Below are positions 1 through 9,433 of a stretch of 64,000 nt of DNA, in pieces (position 1 is the first letter of the stretch; the number at the start of each line of letters is the position of its first letter). The position numbers were made by a program, and so were the translations under genes. The notes below the pieces were generated by a model that saw only the letters and a program-made list of their open reading frames with translations, did not search any database and was not told where the DNA came from. The stretch is from positions 177,517 through 241,516 of the forward strand of contig NZ_FUXH01000002.1 of NCBI RefSeq assembly GCF_900167225.1, written 5' to 3'. This DNA is from Porphyromonas crevioricanis (lineage in GTDB: Bacteria > Bacteroidota > Bacteroidia > Bacteroidales > Porphyromonadaceae).

Positions 1-399
1 CTTCACCTTATCGGGGTCGATGCTTTGAAAGGACTGTTTCTGCTCCCTCGCATAGTCCGAAGGATTGATACGGGCGGAGTCCAGCATATCCTTATTGGAG
101 GGGACATCCGGTGCTTTGAGCATCTCCGAGAGTACGCGTGCACTGGCAACGGCATTCTCAAAAGGCACTTTGAAGAAGTTCAGCGGTGTAGGATGCTTGA
201 ACTGTCGCATGAAGTTGGAAAGGAAATTCTCCAGTGCGTTGCTGTGCTTGTCGAATTTCAGAAAGCTCTGTTCATGCTTGGCGGTGGGTGGAACTGTTTT
301 TAGTTCGCCTTTCTCATCTGCTCCGGCAACAGCTCGGAGACTCTGATCCTTCTGTTCTTTGACCAAAAGGACTTCTTGGTCTTTGATTTTTTCGTCCAT
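1..399 (-). CDS. DUF4099/DUF3945-type conjugative element protein, 5' part
   Basis: This reading frame has no stop and runs off the left edge. It starts at an ATG on the minus strand at 399, and 133 codons are visible. The N-terminus begins MDEKIKDQEVLLVKEQKDQS, continues with a KGELKTVPPTAKHEQSFLKF-like segment, and then FFKVPFENAV. This resembles the start of the large DUF4099/DUF3945 proteins carried next to topoisomerase genes on Bacteroides CTnDOT-type conjugative transposons. The family role is not well defined. Its presence suggests that an integrative conjugative element, or a remnant of one, lies to the left of the window. The family call comes from memory of such proteins; the open frame itself is seen directly. 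Confidence 0.72.
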   Translation of the reverse strand, partial: MDEKIKDQEVLLVKEQKDQSLRAVAGADEKGELKTVPPTAKHEQSFLKFDKHSNALENFLSNFMRQFKHPTPLNFFKVPFENAVASARVLSEMLKAPDVPSNKDMLDSARINPSDYAREQKQSFQSIDPDKVK

Positions 400-593
400 A
401 TTACAATGTATCTAATGACACCAACAGCGGTGCACGGACAAAAGTAAACCATAGATAAAGAGTGTGTTGCAGGTATGAAATAAGTGCGTACTTGTGGCTT
501 CGATATGGATAGAAATGGCTTCAAAAGAAAAATCATTTCAAAATTTAGCTAATCCAATATTCTTTTATAACATTGCACTCATAGTATAAGAAT

Positions 594-601
594 GAACGTT
601 C
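594..601. promoter_or_regulatory. Candidate TetR operator palindrome
   Basis: GAACGTTC is a perfect 8-base palindrome that starts 21 bases before the first ATG of the TetR-like gene. TetR-family operators with GAAC/GTTC half-sites are common, so autoregulation is a reasonable inference. The site is short and could be chance. Confidence 0.4.
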
Positions 602-614
602 TGTTTTATTTAAG

Positions 615-1087
615 ATGATGGCACGAACAAACAACAAAGAAATCGTATTGAAGGAGGCTTTCAGGCTATTCTTTTGTTTAAGGGATATGATGCGGTCAGC
701 TTTGCAGATTTGGTCAAAGCAACGAATATTTCACGAGGAGAGATGTTCCATCACTTCAAAGGAAAAGAAGATATCTTCAATCAGGTGGCTGATCGTTTTG
801 TATTTAATTTTTTTCGAGAAGGAGAGAGTTTCATTGAATCTCCTGAGTCGACAACACCCTTGAAAGATTTTTTAGCTCATTGTACCAGGATAGTTGGTAA
901 AAGAATGCTCCATTTTTCAGAGACTCTAGGAGCGTCGGCTACAGCAGCTAGTTTTATGGGTTTTGTTCTGTATCTCAAGGTACATTATTCATCATGGCAA
1001 GAAAAGATGCAGGAGCATGATCCAGAAAGTGGTCGTTTCTCTTATGGGACAGTCCTTTTTACTTTTTATGGGAAGGCTTTATCCTAA
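615..1087 (+). pseudogene. TetR/AcrR family regulator, frameshifted
   Basis: Two frames join into one TetR-type protein. Codons from 615 give MMARTNNKEIVLKEAFRLF, and the second frame continues FKGYDAVSFADLVKATNISR then GEMFHHFKGKEDIF, the usual TetR helix-turn-helix. The break is at the T run 672-675 (TTCTTTTG); one more T would restore the frame. The joined product is about 157 residues, shorter than the usual 190-200, so the ligand-binding C-terminus may be incomplete as well. It precedes the RiPP operon on the same strand and could have controlled it, but that is inference. Indel at a homopolymer: either real decay or a sequence error. Confidence 0.72.
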
Positions 1088-1394
1088 TTACCGAATTAAG
1101 CAAAGCATAAAACAATAAAAGAGGTTCTCATTACATCTGAAGACAGAGTTGATTCATATGATATGAACAATACACAACAGAGAAGACTTGTCTAATCTGT
1201 TTCTCAGAGATTCGATTTAGCAATAAGGCTGATCACCTATTTTGTTTCGATTCTTTTGAGCAAGGGTCCTCAATCCTTGGTCTTAAAAAGGGTGATTAAT
1301 TTGTATTCGAGCGATCGTAGAAATTCATTAAATACCCAGAGAGAGTGAAAGCAGAAGCACTTTGTTAGTATGCATGAAATAATCCCTAATTAAA
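1088..1394. other. AT-rich intergenic stretch before the RiPP precursor
   Basis: No reading frame of note, no RNA gene and no clear TAnnTTTG promoter was found. It must contain the promoter of the downstream peptide operon unless that is read through from the TetR gene. Confidence 0.4.
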
Positions 1395-1622
1395 ATGGAA
1401 AAAATAAAAGGACAAAATCTTGTGCCTAGTGACATTTTTCAAGCACTGGATATGATCGAAATCAAGGGAGGATTATCTCCACAAGAAAGTCTAGAAGGGA
1501 GCAACATTGCTACGGTCTGTGATGTTACATTATATGTCGCATGCAAGCCAACCTTTTCGGGTAATTGCGTTCCTCAATGTGGTTGCAAACCGACTGATCC
1601 TATTGAAAAGCCTAAGCTTTAG
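1395..1622 (+). CDS. RiPP precursor peptide, GG-leader Bacteroidales type
   Basis: A 75-residue peptide with a leader ending in a double glycine (IEIKGG, G25-G26) and a Cys-rich core. The leader (DIFQALDMIEIKGG) is of the kind recognised by C39 peptidases, and it matches my recollection of the natural-product precursor family called GG-Bacteroidales. The predicted core after G26 has 49 residues with cysteines at 42, 50, 58, 62 and 64, so intervals of 8, 8, 4 and 2, and ends in a Pro/Lys-rich tail. A radical SAM maturase, a barrel and a C39 exporter follow on the same strand, which supports a modified, exported peptide. The modification cannot be read from the sequence; thioether links from the cysteines are the usual outcome for SPASM maturases. 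Reading frame intact. Confidence 0.78.
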   Translation: MEKIKGQNLVPSDIFQALDMIEIKGGLSPQESLEGSNIATVCDVTLYVACKPTFSGNCVPQCGCKPTDPIEKPKL

Positions 1623-1703
1623 TTAAAGCAAAGTGAGAGAACGAAGCAAGATTTGTATTATAAATTCATATCACTGCTTTGTTCTCTCTTAATATTAATT
1701 CTT

Positions 1704-3019
1704 ATGTCGACGAAAAAAGAAAGTAAATATAATTATCGAATAACCACATCTGACAATATTATTTGGTTCAATGGACTATCTCGATGCTATTTTAAGGTTG
1801 CCCATAAATTAAGCGACCGAATTCAAAACTTGCTTAGAGATAATAAGATTTCTTCTTTGGAAAAAACTCGCCTAATTTCTATAATCAACTTGTAAAAAGT
1901 GGATTTATTGTCGATGATAAATTCGATGAATTTTCCATTATCAAGAGTCGGTACAACGACGCTGTTAATGAACGCAATTATTTCCTCATAATACTTCCAA
2001 CCGTAAACTGTAATTACAAGTGTTGGTATTGTTATCAGCAGCATTTACCATCACATATGAGTACAGAAACCATGGAGAAAATAAAGAAACATATTTCATA
2101 CGTAATAAAAAATTTTCAAATAACATCTCTTCATATAGAATGGTTTGGAGGCGAGCCTTTTATGTATTATAACGACGTCATAAAGCCTCTCAGTCAATTT
2201 GCCCAGATTTTGTGCAGGGAGAATAATATTCAGTTCAGAAACACGGCTACAACGAATGGTTATTATATCAATTCGACTATTCAAAAATCCATGAAATCCA
2301 TAAAGATTTCACAACTTCAACTTACTCTAGATGGTCTACAGGATGTGCATGATCAGGTAAAGTATGCAGGTGAAAATCGTTCTGCTTTTTCAATATCTCT
2401 TTCTAATATGGAGCAATATTTAACTCTAAACGAAACCTTTAGATTATATCTAAGACTAAATTATACTAGAGAAAATCTTTCGAAAGAGATAGTAAGTCAA
2501 GTGAATAATTTTATATCTGTGAAAAATAGAAGTCGTGTAGATGTCTTTTTTCGCAAGGTGTGGCAGGAGAGTGTTGATAGAGGAAGAGTCAGTTTAATAA
2601 CTGAGATATCGCAACTATTTCGAGACTCTGGATACCAAACACCTGTCATGAATGACTTAAATCTTGACTTCAAAACATGCTATGCTGATAAGAAGTTTTT
2701 CAATACGATAAATTGGAATGGAGATGTCTTAAAGTGTACGGCAGATGAAAAAACTCTGTATACAAATAACCCTCCAGGGAAACTGAAAGCTGATGGGCAA
2801 ATAGAGTGGCAACAAGGGTTCCTCGAAGATTACTACAAGATTCGCTTTGAATGTGATAATTGTATGGAGTGCAAACATCTCCCTATTTGCATGGGGAGAT
2901 GTCCCAAAAGTTCAGAATATCTGGATGGAAAGAGGTACTGTAAAATGAGTTTAGGAGACTTTAGTATAGAAGATTCGATATTACAATACATAAGTGAAGT
3001 TGAAAGATATAACATATGA
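1704..3019 (+). pseudogene. Radical SAM/SPASM peptide maturase, frameshifted
   Basis: The enzyme would bind a 4Fe-4S cluster and S-adenosylmethionine and modify the neighbouring precursor. An ATG at 1704 opens MSTKKESKYNYRITTSDNII; the frame ends early at 1895. The continuation lies in another frame and carries VNCNYKCWYCYQQ, the CX3CX2C radical SAM motif (codons at 2009, 2021 and 2030), then EWFGGEP. Near the C-terminus are SPASM-type cysteines (CTADEK, CDNCMECKHLPICMGRC, YCKM). The two frames join at the A6 run 1861-1866; one more A restores a protein of about 437 residues. An upstream TTG at 1653 is a less likely start. The stop overlaps the next start (ATGA at 3016), so the genes were translationally coupled. 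Confidence 0.8.
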
Positions 3020-5319
3020 AACGATCCATTCTATTGTTGATATTCCTCTGGAGTGCAAGTATAGGAGTAGCTTGTGGTCAAATGCTTGATGGAGGTATTG
3101 TTGATTCAGAAGCAAAGCCTCTGTCAAATGTGGTGATAGCCCTGTATTCGTCCACAGATACTCTAAAACAGAAGTTCTATACAGTGACTGATAGTGCGGG
3201 TCTATTCTCTTTTGAGAAAATCCCTGCTGACGAATACGTTTTGTGTGCTTCGTCTTTAGGCTACAAGCCTTATTCTGCAAATGTATTGGTCGGGAAGCAG
3301 GCTGTGCACTTGGGGATGATTACAATGGAAATGGAGTGGAAAGAACTCTCGACCGTAATGGTGACAGCCAATTACATACAGCATAAGGGGGAGAAAACTA
3401 TCTATAGGATTCCGACTTCTGTAGCAAACCGAGTTCGTTCAGCCTTCGAATTGATGCGAGTTGTGCCAGAACTACGGATTAATCCTTCAAGTCAGTCTAT
3501 TGAGTTTGCCAATGGCGCATCTTTCCTTATCCTCATTAATGATATCCCTTCTACCGAAGCCGAACTGAAAGCGATCCCAACACAAGATGTGAAAAAGATA
3601 GAGGTCTACGATACACCGCCAGCCCGCTATATGGCATATGACTGCGTGATCAATGTAACGACTTTTGATCGCACGCAAGGCTATGCTGTTGGATTCTCTG
3701 CCGATCAATCGATATGCCCTTCTTCAGGCTATACTAATGGGTTTGCTTATGCAGTGTATAACAAAGGACAAAAGAGTGTGGCAATACAGTATTCGTATAC
3801 ACGTCGTCGTTTTACGGAACTGATCGGGAAGGAGTCTTATCAGTTTACACTTCCCTCTGGCTCAGTAGACCGGCAGCAGGATTTACAAGGAACAAAAGAT
3901 ATGCACATGCATTTGCCTGCGCTTTATTACATCTATAATAATCCACAGAAGCAGATATTGCAAGTGGTTATTAAGCCAAATTTTTCGCATAGCTACAACA
4001 GCTATATGAGTGATATTTCCCTGGCGAAAGAGGCGAAACTGAAGGGGAATGCCTGTGATCGAACTAGTATGATTTATCCCTCAGTCGATGTTTTCCAGCG
4101 CTACTACTTTGCATCAAACAAATACCTGTCAAACAATCTAGTGTTCACGAATTATAGAGTTTGGCAGGCTTACAAAAACAGTGAGTGGGATGCGATGAGC
4201 GGAGTACGACTTTTGAGCAACGACATGACACAAAGCAATGTCAAATATTCGACTATTTTGCAGACAGACTTTACGCATATTTTAGACAAGAATGTGTACT
4301 CATTAGGGATGCGTTATGCAGGCTCTCTACTTAATACATCTATCAAAGACCTTCAGTCGACAAACAATTACCACTCAACACAACATAGCATTGATCTTTA
4401 TGGAGACTATGTGCAACAGCTTGATTCATGGACTTTTGTAGGGCGTATTGGTTTAGGCTACCTGTACAGTAAGGCTTATGAAGCAGAACTTTCAAACTTG
4501 TTGCCACAGACGGATTTGTCGGTCTATTATCAAATAAATCCTCATCATAAACTTGTTTTCAAAACCGCATATAGTTACAACGAGCCATCTTTGAGTCTTC
4601 GAACTAAGAATACTCGCTCCTTGATACAAGGCTTACGTTACAGTGGAAATCCAAATCTGAAAGGGACGACGAATGCAACGATAGGAATTCACTATACGAT
4701 GAGTTATAATAACTTCTATTGTTCCCTCTCTCCAATTCTTACTCAACAGTGGAGTCCAATCTTTTCTAATTACATCCTCAACAGAGAGGAAATGCTACAA
4801 CGTCCCGAGAATGCCAAGGGACAAACAATTACAGCTCTACGGTACAACTTACGCTACTCGTTTTTTTCCAAAGAATTACTGACTTTCACAATCAATGGCA
4901 GTCTGAGTCATCATTCACTTACTCCCCACTCGATGAAGCGTATTACTTACTTTGGAACACCGATTAACTATCAGATTGATCTCAATCTTGGTCGCTTTTC
5001 TGCTTTCTATCAAGGTTCTCTCTTTCGTGAGTATATGTCTGGCTTGACGATTAATGCTGGTGATGTTACTTCCAATATCGGCTTGAGATATCGGATTAAA
5101 AACTACACTTTCTCTCTTAATGGTATTTGGTTCCTCACTGAACCAGAGCAGTGGTCACGCACAAATCCAACAAGCTTGGTTCAGATGCAGTCAAAAACAA
5201 TAATCCAAGACCAACGCACAGTAATTACGCTTGGAATGAGTATAGATTCGTCTTCTGGTAATTCAAATATGAAGGCTCGTTCATTGAATAATAATGATAA
5301 CGATAGCGGAGCTTTCTGA
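3016..5319 (+). CDS. Outer-membrane beta-barrel (TonB-receptor-like) in the RiPP operon
   Basis: A 767-residue protein with a signal peptide (MKRSILLLIFLWSASIGVAC). A carboxypeptidase-regulatory-like domain follows at about 22-110 (GGIVDSEAKPLSNVVIALYS, then DSAGLFSFEKIPADEYVLCA), next a plug-like segment around 115-215 (LINDIPSTEAELKAIP, IEVYDTPPARY), and a long C-terminal barrel rich in alternating aromatic strands. This is the layout of the outer-membrane beta-barrel family 3 proteins of Bacteroidetes. It overlaps the maturase stop by four bases and is the only long intact gene of the peptide locus. Possible roles are export of the peptide across the outer membrane, uptake, or immunity; the sequence does not decide. 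No TonB box was identified. Confidence 0.75.
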   Translation: MKRSILLLIFLWSASIGVACGQMLDGGIVDSEAKPLSNVVIALYSSTDTLKQKFYTVTDSAGLFSFEKIPADEYVLCASSLGYKPYSANVLVGKQAVHLGMITMEMEWKELSTVMVTANYIQHKGEKTIYRIPTSVANRVRSAFELMRVVPELRINPSSQSIEFANGASFLILINDIPSTEAELKAIPTQDVKKIEVYDTPPARYMAYDCVINVTTFDRTQGYAVGFSADQSICPSSGYTNGFAYAVYNKGQKSVAIQYSYTRRRFTELIGKESYQFTLPSGSVDRQQDLQGTKDMHMHLPALYYIYNNPQKQILQVVIKPNFSHSYNSYMSDISLAKEAKLKGNACDRTSMIYPSVDVFQRYYFASNKYLSNNLVFTNYRVWQAYKNSEWDAMSGVRLLSNDMTQSNVKYSTILQTDFTHILDKNVYSLGMRYAGSLLNTSIKDLQSTNNYHSTQHSIDLYGDYVQQLDSWTFVGRIGLGYLYSKAYEAELSNLLPQTDLSVYYQINPHHKLVFKTAYSYNEPSLSLRTKNTRSLIQGLRYSGNPNLKGTTNATIGIHYTMSYNNFYCSLSPILTQQWSPIFSNYILNREEMLQRPENAKGQTITALRYNLRYSFFSKELLTFTINGSLSHHSLTPHSMKRITYFGTPINYQIDLNLGRFSAFYQGSLFREYMSGLTINAGDVTSNIGLRYRIKNYTFSLNGIWFLTEPEQWSRTNPTSLVQMQSKTIIQDQRTVITLGMSIDSSSGNSNMKARSLNNNDNDSGAF

Positions 5320-5372
5320 TCAACAAAAATTTTATTTGGACTCCTAAGGAATTCCATGAGAATAAATACATT

Positions 5373-7580
5373 ATGCATTATATCGAACAGACTGATGGTA
5401 TGGATTGTGGTCCAGCATGTTTAGCAATGATTGCCAAGCATTACAAGCGGCCTGTGGATAGGGATGAATTACGGCACTTTTGTGCCTTAGGAAAGGATGG
5501 CGTTTCTTTGCTTGGCATAAGTAAAGCAGCTGAAAGAATCGGTTTTAAGACAATCGGAGGGCGATTAAGTTTAGAGATGCTTGCCAACAAGGTATCGCTC
5601 CCTTGTATTGTTCATTGGAATCAAAATCATTTTGTTGTTGTTTACAAAATAAAGAACTACAGAGTAGGACAGTACTCAATCTGTGTAGCAGATCCAAGTA
5701 GAGGACTTATAACTTATGATGAAGATGAGTTCTGCGAACATTGGATAAGTACTCAAATTGACGGTATAGAAAAGGGAATAGCCTTGCTTCTTGAGCCAAC
5801 AGAGCAATTTTATGCTCAAAGGGATACAGAAACGACTACACAGAGTCGGATCAGTTTTCTTTGGGCTTATCTCAAGAAGTACAAGCGTTTCTTTGCACAA
5901 TTGATATTGGGATTGTTGCTTGGTTCACTACTTCAGCTAGTTTTTCCTTTTCTCACTCAAGCTATTGTGGACATGGGGATTGGGGGAAAAGATATAGGCT
6001 TTGTGTGGCTTGTGTTGTTGGCGCAGATGATGCTTCTGTTTAGTCGTACAGCCATTGACTTTATCCGTTCTAAAATACTCCTACATATCTCGACTCGTAT
6101 CAATATTTCTCTCATCTCGGACTTCTTCATCAAGTTGATGAAGCTTCCGATGAGGTTCTTTGACACTAAGCTAACGGGTGATCTTTTGCAACGCATAGAA
6201 GACCATCATCGGGTAGAGCAGTTTCTTACCTCAAGCAGTCTGAGTTTGCTTTTTTCTTTCTTTACTTTCCTCGCTTTTGGAGTCGTCCTTGCCATCTATA
6301 ATCTCTGGATATTTTTGTCTTCCTTTTGGGGACATCTCTCTATGCCGGTTGGATTATCCTGTTTCTCAAGAAGCGCAGGCAATTGGACTACAAGTATTTT
6401 GAGCAATCAGGTCGCAATCGCAATGTAACTTATCAGCTTATAGGGGGTATGCAGGAGATTAAACTACAAGGGTGTGAACAACGTAAACGTTGGGAGTGGG
6501 AAGATGTTCAAGCTGATCTTTTCAAAATCAATCTGCAATCCCTGAACCTGCAACAAGTGCAACAAGCAGGAAGCATTACTATCAACGAGGTGAAGAATAT
6601 TCTCATTACCGTTCTCGCAGCGACAGCTGTGATTCACGGCAATATGACCCTTGGTATGATGCTGGCAGTGCAGTACATCATCGGACAGCTCAACAGCCCT
6701 GTGGAGCAACTTATCCAGTTTATTTATTCGTGGCAGGACGTGAGCATCAGCTTGGATCGTATGAATGAAATACATACCGAAACCAACGAGGAAAATGCAG
6801 AGAGGACACGGAATAACTATACCGAAGAGTCTACAGATGGGCATTCGATCGCCATCAAAGACCTTTTTTTCAAATATGACATATATAGCCCTAAAGATAC
6901 TCTCTCTAACATCAACCTTACCATTCCCAACGGCAAAGTAACGGCAATCGTAGGTGCAAGTGGTAGTGGAAAAACTACACTAATCAAGCTCTTACTGGGT
7001 TTCTACGAGCTATTGAATGGAAGTATTCGGGTAGGCAATGCTAATCTAAATGAATACAATCTCGGGTGGTGGAGGAGTCAATGTGGAGCCGTGATGCAGG
7101 AGGGCTATCTTTTTTCCGATACTATTGCAAGGAACATCGCCGTATCAGACGACGAACCCGACATCGAACGTATCCGCCATGCAGCCCGTGTGGCAAATAT
7201 CGCAGACTACATCGAAGCTCTTCCTTTAGCCTATAATACCATGATAGGACAGGATGGACAAGGCATTAGTCAAGGGCAGCGACCAACGCATCCTGATAGC
7301 AAGAGTAGTCTATAAGAATCCGATGTTTGTCTTCTTGGACGAAGCGACTAATGCCCTTGATGCCAACAACGAGCGCGCCATTACAGAGAACCTTTCGGAT
7401 TTCTATAAAGGGAAAACGGTGGTTGTGGTAGCACACCGCCTTTCTACAGTTCGCAATGCCGACCAAATTGTAGTTTTGGATGAGGGGAAGATTGTAGAAG
7501 TAGGGACACACGAAGAACTTACTGCAAAGCGTGGTAAATACTTTGCCTTAGTAAAGAATCAATTAGAACTTGGCAACTGA
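5373..7580 (+). pseudogene. C39 peptidase-containing ABC exporter, broken by two frameshifts
   Basis: Joined from three frames, this is a bacteriocin-type exporter of about 735 residues that would cut the leader after the double glycine and pump the core out. The N-terminal C39 peptidase has Cys12 (DCGPACL), His86 (QNHFVVV) and Asp107 (VADPSRG). A membrane domain follows, then an ATPase with Walker A (VGASGSGKTT), signature (GISQGQR) and Walker B (VFLDEATNALD). Break one lies near 6310-6330, where loss of a T from the T5 run around 6311 would explain the shift. Break two is at about 7282, an extra C in GCGACCAACG that separates the signature from Walker B. The encoded protein would stop before the ATPase, so export should be lost unless the sequence is wrong here. 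Confidence 0.85.
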
Positions 7581-7581
7581 T

Positions 7582-8076
7582 ATGGAAGAGAAAAAGGAAC
7601 AAGAGCGAAGTTTTGAGCTTCGTAGCGAGAAAGTTCGCAGTATAGTAGGACAAATTCCATCCTCACTGGTTCGCTATGGTATTACCGCCATTGGAGTTGT
7701 GTTGCTTTGCATTGTTGCTGTAGCCTACTTCCTCCCCTATAAGCAGGTCTATTCCGGGACAGCTGTCATACATGAGATAGGTAGTGAACATAAGGCGGAT
7801 ACCACAGAAATAAATGTGTTATTAAAATTTGGAGAGAAGCGTCCCAATGTCCTCATGGAGGGAGCATCGATTGAGTTCCAATCGGCTGTTGAAGTTGTAA
7901 AAGGCAACATTCTATCTCTTTCCATGGAAAGAGACACTCTCGGTAGACAAGAGGCTCTTTGTCGTGTACCATTGCGACCTATGAAAAAGCTGGAACACCG
8001 AGAAGTCGATTTCCTATTGACCATTCACTCCGAGAACTTACTGACTCACTTTTTCTCAGGATTTTTAGGGAAGTAG
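7582..8076 (+). CDS. Short membrane-fusion-like protein of the exporter
   Basis: A 164-residue protein starting at the ATG at 7582, one base after the exporter stop (a TTG at 7570 inside the upstream frame is less likely). The N-terminus is charged and cytoplasmic (MEEKKEQERSFELRSEK). One membrane helix follows at about 36-57 (GITAIGVVLLCIVAVAYFLP), then a periplasmic part with YSGTAVIHEIGS, recalling the first beta strands of HlyD-type adaptors. It lacks the long coiled coil and lipoyl halves of full adaptors. Tight linkage to the exporter suggests it bridges that pump to the envelope. The role is inferred from position and the single membrane anchor; I see no catalytic motif. Confidence 0.6.
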   Translation: MEEKKEQERSFELRSEKVRSIVGQIPSSLVRYGITAIGVVLLCIVAVAYFLPYKQVYSGTAVIHEIGSEHKADTTEINVLLKFGEKRPNVLMEGASIEFQSAVEVVKGNILSLSMERDTLGRQEALCRVPLRPMKKLEHREVDFLLTIHSENLLTHFFSGFLGK

Positions 8077-8125
8077 CTTCTCTGACAACCTTCAACTCTG
8101 GGTAAATCTCAAATAAAATAATCAT

Positions 8126-8725
8126 ATGAAAAGACTAACCCAAACAGATCCTTTTAAGATTGTATCTTCTGAGAGTTCCTCCGCTTCAGAAGTTCGTGAA
8201 GCTACCGATGAGTTGATCGAAATAATACTCGAACTGAGTGATTCAGCAACCGATGATACTACTCTGTTTCGCATTATGAACTATACTCGGTTTATACTCC
8301 AGACATTACAAAAAAATCACTCTGTAAGTTCTTCTATCCAACTCTGCTTTTCAGAGCTAGAGCAAGTGCTTTCCATTGAACTGGAGATTTTAGAGAAAGG
8401 CCTGAAGAAAACGAACTTTTCCGATGCCAACTTACAAAAAACTTCTTCAATTCACTGGACAGGAAAGGTTGTAGATTTAGTGGAGCTTCTCTATGCTCTG
8501 GATACCTGCAACTGTATTAATAATGGAGAGATCAGTGTAGAAGAATTGTCGGATAGGCTTTCCGAGGTGTTCGGATTCGAAATCAAGAACTGTTACAATG
8601 TTTATATGAACATGAAGCACCGTAAAGACGAAAGTCGTACCTACTTTCTTGATGAATTGAAAGAGAAATTGAACAGGCGGATGGTAGAAAGTGATATCAG
8701 GGGAGGAAAGTATAAAAAGAGATGA
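8126..8725 (+). CDS. RteC-domain protein
   Basis: A 199-residue protein whose residues 111-187 ([20 protein letters not shown] then [20 protein letters not shown], and a C-terminal [13 protein letters not shown]) match the C-terminal part of RteC. In CTnDOT, RteC is the tetracycline-responsive activator of excision. Here the N-terminal half is short and diverged. The gene lies 49 bases after the fusion-like protein and before a strong terminator. With the DUF3945-like gene at the left edge it suggests that this whole accessory block came with a conjugative element. It may control the peptide locus or be a leftover of element regulation; neither can be told from sequence alone. Confidence 0.75.
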   Translation: MKRLTQTDPFKIVSSESSSASEVREATDELIEIILELSDSATDDTTLFRIMNYTRFILQTLQKNHSVSSSIQLCFSELEQVLSIELEILEKGLKKTNFSDANLQKTSSIHWTGKVVDLVELLYALDTCNCINNGEISVEELSDRLSEVFGFEIKNCYNVYMNMKHRKDESRTYFLDELKEKLNRRMVESDIRGGKYKKR

Positions 8726-8730
8726 AGAAA

Positions 8731-8769
8731 ACGGGGAACTTTCCTACCATAGAAAGTTTCTCGTTTTTT
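8731..8769 (+). terminator. Rho-independent terminator closing the accessory operon
   Basis: A 13-base stem (8731-8743 pairing with 8752-8764, with G-T pairs) around an 8-base loop is followed by TTTTTT. It lies between the RteC-like gene and the thymidine kinase promoter and separates accessory from core genes. Confidence 0.75.
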
Positions 8770-8807
8770 GCTTTGTTACCATTGACGAAGAAACCTTCCT
8801 TTTTGCC

Positions 8808-8815
8808 TACCTTTG
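8808..8815 (+). promoter_or_regulatory. Bacteroidetes -7 element (TACCTTTG) of tdk
   Basis: TACCTTTG fits the TAnnTTTG consensus and lies 25 bases before the tdk ATG at 8841. A TTG at 8782-8784 is a possible -33 element, at a slightly long spacing of 23. Confidence 0.6.
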
Positions 8816-8840
8816 TGGAGCATCTATTTTCCCAAAATTC

Positions 8841-9428
8841 ATGGACCAGACAGAAATAGAAAGCAACTGCGCAGACAGTTGCCGGCGGGGATCGATAGAG
8901 GTTATCTGTGGTTCGATGTTTAGTGGCAAAACAGAAGAGTTGCTGCGTCGTTTGCGTCGGGCTGGGATTGCCAAACAAAGAGTAGAGATATTCAAGCCAT
9001 CTATAGATACCAGATATGATGATGTGGAGGTTGTATCGCACGATCGCAATTCCATTGCTTCAACTCCTGTAGACAATTCCGCCAATATCCTTTTGTTGGC
9101 TTCGGATGTGGATGTTGTGGGGATAGATGAGGCGCAGTTTTTCGACGAGCAGCTTCCTGACGTTGTGTCGGCTCTGGCCGATAGCGGAGTGCGTGTCGTG
9201 ATAGCCGGCTTGGATATGGATTTTATGCGCCGACCATTTGGCCCCATGCCCCACTTGCTGTCAATAGCCGACTCTGTGAGCAAGGTACACGCTATCTGTG
9301 TAGATTGTGGTCATCCGGCCAGCTATAGCTATCGTTTGGTGGAAGGGTCAGAACAAGTGATGCTCGGCGAATTGGGCGAATACAGACCTCTCTGCCGCAA
9401 ATGTTATCAAAGGCATACGTCTAAATAA
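8841..9428 (+). CDS. tdk: Thymidine kinase
   Basis: A 195-residue type II thymidine kinase that phosphorylates thymidine with ATP in pyrimidine salvage. The P-loop is [15 protein letters not shown] (Lys30). The DEAQFF motif carries the catalytic glutamate region, and the zinc ribbon has CVDCG and CRKC pairs. I chose the ATG at 8841 ([10 protein letters not shown]) because the promoter TACCTTTG lies just upstream; the longer open frame from 8691 overlaps the terminator and has no family similarity. The next gene starts five bases after the stop, so the two are probably cotranscribed. Confidence 0.92.
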   Translation: MDQTEIESNCADSCRRGSIEVICGSMFSGKTEELLRRLRRAGIAKQRVEIFKPSIDTRYDDVEVVSHDRNSIASTPVDNSANILLLASDVDVVGIDEAQFFDEQLPDVVSALADSGVRVVIAGLDMDFMRRPFGPMPHLLSIADSVSKVHAICVDCGHPASYSYRLVEGSEQVMLGELGEYRPLCRKCYQRHTSK

Positions 9429-9433
9429 ATACT

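Noticed and set aside
300..536. Minus-strand frame between the conjugative-element gene and the TetR gene
   Set aside because: It overlaps the true start of the minus-strand gene at 399 in another frame and shows no protein-like composition.
1861..1867. A AAA AAC slippery heptamer at the maturase break, as a programmed -1 frameshift
   Set aside because: The heptamer is in phase with the downstream frame, not with the upstream one, so the classic two-tRNA slip does not apply. A lost A is simpler.
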